From contig CAIVVG010000190.1 of NCBI GenBank assembly GCA_903909295.1, positions 1-12,305 of the forward strand: a stretch of 12,305 nucleotides of DNA, read 5' to 3'. The notes beneath the pieces are model-generated. The model saw nothing but the letters and a program-made list of their open reading frames with translations. It made no database searches and had not been told where the DNA came from. The DNA comes from an uncultured Chlamydiae bacterium. Lineage in GTDB: Bacteria; Chlamydiota; Chlamydiia; Chlamydiales; SM23-39. Within the stretch, counting starts at the first letter, position 1. Each line of letters opens with the position of its first letter. Below are positions 6,440 through 12,305 of this stretch, one piece after another. The position numbers were made by a program, and so were the translations under genes.

Positions 6440-6523
6440 ATGAGCAAGTTCTTCGAGCAGATCAAAGAAGGACTTCAAGATGCTCTTGCGCATAAAAAAG
6501 GCGAGATTACACTCCCCTTCTAA
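6440..6523 (+). pseudogene. Truncated HigA-type antitoxin stub, 27 codons
   Basis: An ATG preceded by GCGGAAGAA opens a 27-codon frame reading MSKFFEQIKEGLQDALAHKK then GEITLPF before TAA. The wording is typical of the first 25 or so residues of HigA/XRE-type antitoxins, which continue with a linker and a helix-turn-helix; here the frame stops before any of that. No toxin gene is next to it. It begins nine bases after the epimerase-like gene and its end overlaps the convergent gene by 17 bases. The best reading is a relic cut by rearrangement, though a tiny functional peptide cannot be excluded. Confidence 0.5.
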
Positions 6524-8336
6524 TTCTCTCCACCAGTTCAGTGAGCCGGATCTCCCCTTCTCCAAATCGGTCCATCTGCTCTTTTTCCCATTCGGCTAGG
6601 TGGGGGCGCTCTTTATGGCAAAAAGCTCTTTGGACCAAGTGGCAGATGTAGTCATTAGCCGAATACTCCTCTTTGAGAATTCGGTTCAGTTTCTTGTAAC
6701 CGGCGATCGTATCGGGATTTTGGAGGCTCGTGCCAATTCTCAAAGCGGTCTCTAGCCACTCTTCCGGTTCCTGGAAATGGGTCTCATCGACCCAGGTGTC
6801 TGTCTGCGGAGGGAGGTTGTGTAAAAAGGCCTCTGCCATCCCTTGAAAGCAGGCGACAGTCCCTCGGTGGGCGCTCACTCGGTTTTGCGCAACGGCGAGG
6901 AGGTCTTTGAAGAAGTAGCGGGCATGTTCGCGCCCATCGTAGAAGAAGGCTTTATTAGCTGAAATCGCCTCAGACAAGGATTGGTTGCCGCGCACCCCCA
7001 CAAATTCTCCACTGAGGGAGAGGAGGCGCCGGAAATCGGCAGCAGAAAGTGTTTCGGGGCAAAGAAACCGGAGCCGCTTCCCTTTTTCACTGATGGGAAT
7101 CACACACCGCTTGCCATACACATAGATCTCGATCTGTTTGACGGCAAACGCTCCTTCAAGAATGGGGCGTCCGAGCTCATTTTGCTGCTTTGCATACCCC
7201 AAAAACCAGTGGATGTTAGGGCTACAGAGGTCGATGGTTTTCTCATCGCGCTCATGGAGTTTTAAGAGGGCGTGGAGATAGACGGCTCCGCCGATGGGGG
7301 TCGCTAAATAGCTGAGGTAAAAATGGTGCTGCAGAAAGTATTCTTCGAATTCCACCGGTCCTGGAGTCTCTGTTTTAAAAAGGAGATCGAGGAGTTCCCG
7401 ATTTTTTAGTTCAGATTCTGAAATGGATCTCATCAAAAGCCCTTTTTCTAAAAAATGGAGCCCTAAGGAGCGGTTTCCGGTGCGGGGATGAAACCAGCTC
7501 GATTCCAAAAAGCCATACTCCCCTAAACACTCGATCTGTGGAGGGGGTTGCAGCTTCCCAATCAACTCTTCTGTGTGGAGATAAAATGTGGGGGTTTGGA
7601 GAATGAAATCGCACGAGCGGAGGATGGAGAGGACTTTTTCAGGAATGAGTTCGAGCTGGGGATTTTTCTCATAAGGGACGAGGTGCACAGAAAAAGGGGC
7701 TTCTTGCTCCACTTGGTTACATGCATGCGCGCTGATGAGGGCGATGAGGTGGAGATCGAGCTGGGGAAACCGTTTTTTCAGCAACTGGGAGATTTCCCAA
7801 AGGGCGACGTAATCGCCGAGTCCATCATTCATCACCCAGCCAAAGAGCGCCATCCTCCCCTTCACCGCTACCTTGCTGTAGAGGCTAAAGATCGCAGGGT
7901 CCACAGCTAACTTCTTGAGCGTAGGAAGGTGAGAAAAGTTCTTTTTGATGTGAGACTGGGAGATCTGATCCCGATTGTACAAGCGGGGCAGGCCTCTGGC
8001 TATACGAGGGAAATAGGCACTGAGCCCCAAGGAGGCAAATTCTTTGGGGGAAAACGAACCCATCAACCGTTGCTCAATGTGCTCTTTTCCCTGCTCCCCA
8101 AAGAGGTAGTGGTAGTTCCCTATGATCTCCGCGAGAGGGAGGGGTTGGTCGGTAGAGCTGGGGGACAGCGCCTGCCGGAGTGTCTGTTGCAACTGGTCTA
8201 AAGCTGCACTCACTCCCAACTCCTCTCCTTGCCGAATCACATCTTGTTGGATGAAACCGAGGAGTTCAGCATGGAAGGGGGAGAGCGATTTTTGATCCAT
8301 CAAAAGCCATAAATAATGATTTGAGGGAACCCTCAT
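6507..8336 (-). CDS. Large uncharacterised protein, possible GT-B glycosyltransferase fold
   Basis: This 609-aa soluble protein is not one I can assign firmly. An N-terminal helical part of about 150 residues is followed by NDGLGDYVALWEISQLLKKR (170-189) and FPQLDLHLIAL, which resemble the first Rossmann half of GT-B glycosyltransferases such as the heptosyltransferases. Residues about 445-468 (FVGVRGNQSLSEAISANKAF, then FYDG) resemble the nucleotide-sugar-binding half, where a Gly-rich turn precedes a Ser/Glu-containing helix. The C-terminus is charged and helical. The longest frame starts with ATG at 8336, but a promoter-like sequence overlaps that codon, so the ATG at 8300 (597 aa) may be the true start; neither has a good ribosome-binding site. 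It is convergent with the epimerase operon and separated by 136 bases from the transporter gene upstream. Confidence 0.7.
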   Translation of the reverse strand: MRVPSNHYLWLLMDQKSLSPFHAELLGFIQQDVIRQGEELGVSAALDQLQQTLRQALSPSSTDQPLPLAEIIGNYHYLFGEQGKEHIEQRLMGSFSPKEFASLGLSAYFPRIARGLPRLYNRDQISQSHIKKNFSHLPTLKKLAVDPAIFSLYSKVAVKGRMALFGWVMNDGLGDYVALWEISQLLKKRFPQLDLHLIALISAHACNQVEQEAPFSVHLVPYEKNPQLELIPEKVLSILRSCDFILQTPTFYLHTEELIGKLQPPPQIECLGEYGFLESSWFHPRTGNRSLGLHFLEKGLLMRSISESELKNRELLDLLFKTETPGPVEFEEYFLQHHFYLSYLATPIGGAVYLHALLKLHERDEKTIDLCSPNIHWFLGYAKQQNELGRPILEGAFAVKQIEIYVYGKRCVIPISEKGKRLRFLCPETLSAADFRRLLSLSGEFVGVRGNQSLSEAISANKAFFYDGREHARYFFKDLLAVAQNRVSAHRGTVACFQGMAEAFLHNLPPQTDTWVDETHFQEPEEWLETALRIGTSLQNPDTIAGYKKLNRILKEEYSANDYICHLVQRAFCHKERPHLAEWEKEQMDRFGEGEIRLTELVERIRRGV

Positions 8337-8361
8337 AAACGATTTTTGAGTTCCCTGTCAA
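8332..8361 (-). promoter_or_regulatory. Candidate promoter overlapping the first ATG of the GT-like gene
   Basis: On the minus strand, a perfect TTGACA (8361-8356) is followed 18 bases later by TATGAG (8337-8332). Transcription would start near 8325, downstream of the ATG at 8336 and upstream of the ATG at 8300. A 14-base palindrome TGAGGGAACCCTCA (8322-8335) covers the -10 edge and could be an operator, but it may be chance. Confidence 0.4.
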
Positions 8362-8409
8362 GTATATTCTTAAGAATGGAAAAAGTATCAGCACAGAGAT
8401 CGAGCTCCG

Positions 8410-8430
8410 CAAAGGGGCTTTGCCCTTTTG
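8410..8430. terminator. Stem-loop downstream of the transporter gene
   Basis: CAAAGGGGC (8410-8418) pairs with GCCCTTTTG (8422-8430) across a TTT loop, with one G-T wobble, forming a 9-bp stem. It lies 43 bases past the stop of the minus-strand transporter gene, a likely place to end the operon. No U-run follows on the minus strand, so it is not a classical intrinsic terminator and could instead mark an RNA 3' end. Confidence 0.35.
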
Positions 8431-8472
8431 AATCCCATTGATACAAGGAGTTCAGAGGACGTCAGTCCTTCT

Positions 8473-10383
8473 TCAGAGTAGGACGTTGGAGTAGTGGTAG
8501 GCTTCCCAGAGGAGGCGGAAGGGAGGGCAGGTCTCGAGGAGTTCGGGAAGTGTCCCCTCTCCTATTTTATGCCCTTTATCTAAGAAAATAATCTTGTCGG
8601 CGTGCTCGATCGTCGAGAGGCGGTGGGCAATCAGTATTTGCGTTACATCCCCTTGCAGGTCGCGCATGGCGGTTTTAATGCGGTTTTCAGAGATGGCATC
8701 CAACGAGGAGGTCGCTTCATCCAAGATGAGGATGGGGGCTTTTTTCACAAGGGCGCGGGCAATGGCAAGGCGCTGTTGCTGACCGCCGGAGAGTGTTTTG
8801 CCCATTTCAGCCAGTAGCGTATCATATTGCTTAGGCAGGTCGACGATGAACTCGTGGGCATAGGCTTTTTGTGCGGCATCGACGATCTCTTCGCGGGTGA
8901 AGTTGTGGCCAAACGAAATGTTTTCGGCGACGGTATCGAAGAAGAGGAAGGGGCGCTGGGGGACGAAGGCGATCTGGTCGCGGAGCGATTTTTGGGTCAC
9001 TGCATTGAGGGGAACTCCATCGATGCGGATCTCTCCGCGCTGCACTTCGTAGAGGCGGGGGAGAAGCTGAACGATGGTCGATTTTCCTGCGCCGGTCGCT
9101 CCGACGATAGCGACGACTTCCCCTCTTTGGATCGTAAACGAGAGGTCTTTGAGCACCCACTCATCTTTGTATTTAAACCAGACATGGTCGAATTCGATCA
9201 GGTTCTTAAATCCTTGGACTTGGATGGCCCCTTCTCGATCGGAGATTTGGGGCTTCAGGTGGAGCACTTCAAACATCCGTTCGGCGGCGACAACCCCTTT
9301 TTGGATATTGGAGTTCTCTTCGGCAAATTTTTTCACCGGTTCGTAAAACATATGGAGAAGTCCGCAAAACATGAGGAGCTCGCCGATCGTCATATGGAGG
9401 GAGTAGAGACCAAAGAGGATCACAATAGCCAAGCAGACGGTGGCAATCAGGTGGAGAACGGGGCGGGTGAGGAGGCCGTACTTGGCGCTTTTGCTCTCCA
9501 AGAGGGCCATCTGATCGTTTTGCTCTTTGTACTTGCGGAGGGAAAAGGACTCCATCGAAAAGATCTTAACGGTCTGAATCCCTGCAAGAAAATCGAGGAG
9601 AACAGAGGTGAAGGTCTCTTGGTTTTTCTGGAGCTGTTTAGAGATCCGTTTTACGCGACGAGTGAGGAACACGACGGGCAATACGATGAGGGGCAGTCCA
9701 AAAAAGATGATCAAAGAGAGCTGCCAAGAGAGGCGAAAACAGAGAAATAGGGTCGATAAAATAACAAAGGGGGTTTGCAAATAGGTCGTTAAACAGGAGT
9801 TGAGCGAGGAGGCAATTTGTCCTGCGTCTCCGACGGCGCGGGAAGAGAGGCTGCCGAGGTTTTGCTCTTGGTAAAAGCTCAAGGGGAGAGACTGGATATG
9901 TTCAAAGTATTGTTGGCGCAGATCGCGGGTCACTCGGATGGAGAGGAGCTGGGTTGTGTAGCGGGCTGCAAAAAGAGAGACCGCCTTAAAAAGGGCGACC
10001 GAAACCAAGACGGAGATCAGAAGGTTGAAATTCCGATCAAAATCGAATCGGTCGGAGACTTGATTCATCACCCAACCTAAAGGGTTGGTCCCTTTTTTGG
10101 AGGCGATGTAAGAGGTGGCATCTTTTTTAGAGATCACTCCGTCCCCGTTTTGATCGATGAGGGACCAGCGGTGCTCTACCTCTTCAAACGAGATCTTATT
10201 TTTTACTTTTTTCCCATCGGGGCTAAAGAGGGTGAAAAAATCGGAGCCTGAATTAGCCATGAGCCCGACCGCAAACATCTCGCACTGACTGGCGATAGTG
10301 AGGAAGAGAAGGGTGATCACAGTTAAAATAGCGAGCGTCAGATGCCGGGCATTTTTCAATGCCGCGAGAATCAGTAGTTTCAT
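8473..10383 (-). CDS. msbA: MsbA-type ABC exporter with an EF-hand loop
   Basis: This 636-aa half-transporter joins a membrane domain to an ATPase domain and probably flips lipid A core or another lipid across the inner membrane as a dimer. The ATPase part is complete: Walker A GATGAGKS (about 428-435), signature LSGGQQQR (531-538), Walker B LILDEAT (about 552-558) and the H-loop His587. Six membrane helices are expected; the first two are at about 15-32 and 121-139. The loop between them is about 90 residues long and contains DQNGDGVISKKD (77-88; bases 10120-10155), a textbook 12-residue EF-hand loop. The start at 10383 is chosen because it overlaps the accA stop as ATGA behind AAGGA. A longer frame to 10470 would add a Pro-rich stretch that is accA read out of frame. 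It is the last gene of the L,D-transpeptidase-accA-msbA operon. Confidence 0.92.
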   Translation of the reverse strand: MKLLILAALKNARHLTLAILTVITLLFLTIASQCEMFAVGLMANSGSDFFTLFSPDGKKVKNKISFEEVEHRWSLIDQNGDGVISKKDATSYIASKKGTNPLGWVMNQVSDRFDFDRNFNLLISVLVSVALFKAVSLFAARYTTQLLSIRVTRDLRQQYFEHIQSLPLSFYQEQNLGSLSSRAVGDAGQIASSLNSCLTTYLQTPFVILSTLFLCFRLSWQLSLIIFFGLPLIVLPVVFLTRRVKRISKQLQKNQETFTSVLLDFLAGIQTVKIFSMESFSLRKYKEQNDQMALLESKSAKYGLLTRPVLHLIATVCLAIVILFGLYSLHMTIGELLMFCGLLHMFYEPVKKFAEENSNIQKGVVAAERMFEVLHLKPQISDREGAIQVQGFKNLIEFDHVWFKYKDEWVLKDLSFTIQRGEVVAIVGATGAGKSTIVQLLPRLYEVQRGEIRIDGVPLNAVTQKSLRDQIAFVPQRPFLFFDTVAENISFGHNFTREEIVDAAQKAYAHEFIVDLPKQYDTLLAEMGKTLSGGQQQRLAIARALVKKAPILILDEATSSLDAISENRIKTAMRDLQGDVTQILIAHRLSTIEHADKIIFLDKGHKIGEGTLPELLETCPPFRLLWEAYHYSNVLL

Positions 10384-11333
10384 TCCTTTGCCACAGTGCC
10401 CATTTTGCGGAATTTTTGGTATCGGTTCTCCAGGAGGCGGTCGAGGGGGACTGTTTTCAGGTGGTCCCACTGCTCTTGGATGAAGGTTTTTATATTTTGG
10501 TAAACCACCGAAGGATTTTTATGAGCTCCTCCCTGTGGTTCGGGGATCATCTGATCGACAACGCCCATCTCGAGGAGGTCCTCGACATGCATTTTGAGCA
10601 CGGCTGCGGCCACCCCGTTTTTGCTCGGATCTTTCCACAAGATCGAGGCGCACCCTTCAGGAGAGATCACCGAGTAGTAGGCGTGCTCCAACATCCCAAT
10701 TGCATCGCCGATGCCAACGCCGAGGGCGCCCCCTGAGCACCCCTCGCCGATGAGGATGACGATGATCGGGGTTGGCAAACGGGCCATTTCCCAAAGGTTA
10801 TGGGCGATCGCCCAACCTTGGCCCCGCTCTTCAGCAGTCAATCCTGGATAGGCGCCCGGAGTATCGAGAAGGGTAATGACGGGGAGATTGAATTTAGCTG
10901 CCAGCTCCATGCAGCGGAGCGCTTTTCGATACCCTTCCGGGTGAGTCATTCCAAAATTGCGATAGATGCGGCTTTCTGTATCCTTTCCCTTTTCTTGGCC
11001 AATGATGACAAACTTTTGTCCATCGATTTTTGCGAGACCGGCAATGATGGAGTGGTCGTCTTGAAAGGTGCGGTCTCCAAAAAGTTCGACAAACTCTTCG
11101 GCGATATTTTGGATGTAATCAATTGCGTGGGGTCTTTGTGGGTGGCGACAAATAGAGACCCTATCCCAAGGTTTGAGTTCGCCGTAGACATTTTTCTTGA
11201 TCTGCTCGAGTTTTTTCTCCACCTTCACCAGCTCTTCTTGAGTCCACAAAGGATTCCCCTTGTTTTGCTCCTTGAGCTGCTCTAGCATCTTTTCTACTTC
11301 TTGGATCGGCTTTTCGTGAGCGAGTACTGTCAC
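10380..11333 (-). CDS. accA: Acetyl-CoA carboxylase carboxyltransferase subunit alpha
   Basis: AccA works with AccD to transfer the carboxyl group from carboxybiotin to acetyl-CoA, making malonyl-CoA for fatty acid synthesis in the cytosol. The predicted 317-aa protein begins MTVLAHEKPIQEVEKMLEQL, the usual AccA opening, followed by a coiled-coil region. It then has RHPQRPHAIDYI, FGDRTFQDD, the crotonase-like DTPGAYPGLTAEERGQGWAI and the oxyanion-type Gly-rich GEGCSGGALG. ISPEGCASILWKD matches chlamydial AccA as I remember it. The start is a GTG at 11333, preceded by GAGG and overlapping the upstream stop as GTGA. An upstream ATG at 11432 gives 33 extra residues unlike AccA and lies inside the upstream gene. 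It is the middle gene of the envelope operon; accD is not in the window. Confidence 0.96.
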   Translation of the reverse strand: MTVLAHEKPIQEVEKMLEQLKEQNKGNPLWTQEELVKVEKKLEQIKKNVYGELKPWDRVSICRHPQRPHAIDYIQNIAEEFVELFGDRTFQDDHSIIAGLAKIDGQKFVIIGQEKGKDTESRIYRNFGMTHPEGYRKALRCMELAAKFNLPVITLLDTPGAYPGLTAEERGQGWAIAHNLWEMARLPTPIIVILIGEGCSGGALGVGIGDAIGMLEHAYYSVISPEGCASILWKDPSKNGVAAAVLKMHVEDLLEMGVVDQMIPEPQGGAHKNPSVVYQNIKTFIQEQWDHLKTVPLDRLLENRYQKFRKMGTVAKE

Positions 11334-12286
11334 ATAGCCTCGCGGTAATCGTGCACCAATTCCACTACGGTCGGCTTGGTCAAGATGATCGAAAAAATTT
11401 CTTCCATATCTTCGGATGCAAGGCGGACGCATCCGTCGCTATCGTACTTGCCGAGTTTGGACTTATCCTCAACGAGCTGCCCGCCCTGTGCATCAAAGAC
11501 CCAAGGAGAGCCGTGAAGCCCCAGTCCCTTGGCTGGCTCTGAGCACCCATCGACTTCGCTTTCAAACGGAATCCAGCGAGTTCCAAAGACCCGAATCATC
11601 TCGATTCGCTGGTCTTGGAAAAATCCCATCGTCCCCGGCTTGTAAATAGCAACTTTGCCACCGAGAGTATATTTTCCAAGGGGGGTCAAGGAGCCCGACT
11701 TGCGGCTCGGATCTAAACGGCCTAAGCCCACTTTGTAGGTCTTTAAAAGAACCCGTTCATTGAGATCGAGGTCGAGGTAATAAAACCACATCCGGCAGCG
11801 GGAAATATCGATCAGAAGGTGGAATTGGAAATTTTTATCTCGTTTAAAAACGTTGAATTTGTCCCCAGGGGCCACTTTTTGGGTAAAGTAGTCGGCCTTC
11901 CGATTGAGACTCCTCGCGATGAAGTGGCGCGAGGTCGCATAGTAGGTCGCGTAGTCTGCAATCCAAGCGGGGCGCCCTTGCATCCAAGGAGTACGGCTTG
12001 TGTAAGAGACCGTTTCTACGATCGGGAGTTTGGAAGAATCGAGGGCAAAGAGCTGCCAAATCCGGTCCACATCGGGAATCTCGCTGCCCGGATCCGACTG
12101 ATTTCTGGCTGATTCAGTCAAAGCATTCGAAACGGGGTCATTCACACGGCCGGTTTCCAAAGAAACATTTTGAACGATTTCTTCCACCGCCTCGCGAGCC
12201 GCTGATCTTTTCTTGATAAGAGCAACTGCACCGATCAGGCCAAAGACAACCACGGTGCTAATCAATAGAGTTCTGGGCAATGCCAC
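11330..12286 (-). CDS. L,D-transpeptidase, YkuD-domain protein
   Basis: This 318-aa protein has an N-terminal membrane anchor (about 7-24, LLISTVVVFGLIGAVALI) with no lipobox, so it should be tethered in the inner membrane facing the periplasm. After a low-complexity linker, a domain around 95-150 may bind cell wall. The YkuD catalytic domain spans about 152-312, with LGLHGSPW (His258) and YDSDGCVRLA (Cys286, Arg288). Such enzymes make 3-3 peptidoglycan cross-links or attach proteins to peptidoglycan, using the Cys as nucleophile. The start is GTG at 12286 with a strong GGGGAGGGGG ribosome-binding site (bases 12291-12300). It heads the operon with accA and msbA within this window; the promoter lies outside. 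The enzyme implies at least some peptidoglycan in this organism. Confidence 0.9.
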   Translation of the reverse strand: MALPRTLLISTVVVFGLIGAVALIKKRSAAREAVEEIVQNVSLETGRVNDPVSNALTESARNQSDPGSEIPDVDRIWQLFALDSSKLPIVETVSYTSRTPWMQGRPAWIADYATYYATSRHFIARSLNRKADYFTQKVAPGDKFNVFKRDKNFQFHLLIDISRCRMWFYYLDLDLNERVLLKTYKVGLGRLDPSRKSGSLTPLGKYTLGGKVAIYKPGTMGFFQDQRIEMIRVFGTRWIPFESEVDGCSEPAKGLGLHGSPWVFDAQGGQLVEDKSKLGKYDSDGCVRLASEDMEEIFSIILTKPTVVELVHDYREAM

Positions 12287-12305
12287 TGTACCCCCTCCCC
12301 AGTAA

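Noticed and set aside
8827..9750. 307-aa plus-strand frame
   Set aside because: It is antisense to the ABC transporter, whose motifs are complete. The acidic, repetitive composition is typical of an antisense shadow.
10384..10470. 29-residue N-terminal extension of the transporter
   Set aside because: It is Pro-rich, lies inside accA in another frame, and the ATGA overlap gives a natural start at 10383.
11334..11432. 33-residue N-terminal extension of AccA
   Set aside because: It lies inside the L,D-transpeptidase gene and has no AccA similarity. The GTG at 11333 gives the typical AccA beginning.
1..12305. tRNA, rRNA or CRISPR array
   Set aside because: I found no cloverleaf with a CCA-type acceptor, no rRNA-like sequence and no spaced repeat series. 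Only the 89-bp pair and the single palindrome repeat.

Overview
This window most likely comes from a chlamydia-related bacterium (phylum Chlamydiota), an intracellular symbiont or pathogen of eukaryotes, with fairly high GC for that group. Three things point there. AccA closely resembles the Chlamydia AccA that I remember along its whole length. The pairing of accA with an MsbA-type ABC transporter, with a dnaQ-like gene nearby, recalls the C. trachomatis CT261-CT265 neighbourhood. A small cassette also encodes what look like host-directed proteins. The phylum call is inference; I could not run a search.

Layout. Bases 1-270 hold no convincing gene, but contain a 19-bp inverted repeat around a GC-rich core. 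Bases 271-359 are an almost exact second copy (87 of 89 bases) of the last 89 bases of the recQ coding region. Then come three tightly packed plus-strand genes. The first (473-787) is a 104-aa protein with two close membrane segments, like a chlamydial Inc protein. The second (787-1587) is a compact ubiquitin-specific-protease-like enzyme. The third (1571-2989) is an unrecognised 472-aa protein with an internal repeat. The three genes have their own promoter and run convergently into recQ (2977-4833, minus). The direct repeats at 271-359 and 2984-3072 make the trio look like a cargo cassette inserted at the recQ 3' end, in a way that rebuilt recQ and left its old end behind.

Divergent from recQ, on the plus strand, are a DnaQ-like 3'-5' exonuclease with a C-terminal DUF3820-like tail (4894-5595) and a YeeZ-type NAD(P)-binding epimerase-like protein (5600-6430). 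After them lies a 27-codon stub resembling the start of a HigA-type antitoxin (6440-6523). A convergent minus-strand gene (6507-8336) encodes a large protein that may have a GT-B glycosyltransferase fold.

The right third is a minus-strand envelope operon: L,D-transpeptidase (peptidoglycan cross-linking or anchoring), then accA (malonyl-CoA for fatty acids), then msbA (lipid export). Each junction is a 4-base stop/start overlap (GTGA, ATGA), so the three are probably translationally coupled. The transporter carries a canonical EF-hand calcium-binding loop in its first extracytoplasmic loop, which is unusual.

The most exciting part is the 271-3072 cassette: a predicted bacterial USP-family deubiquitinase, an Inc-like membrane protein and an unknown partner, flanked by recQ-end repeats.
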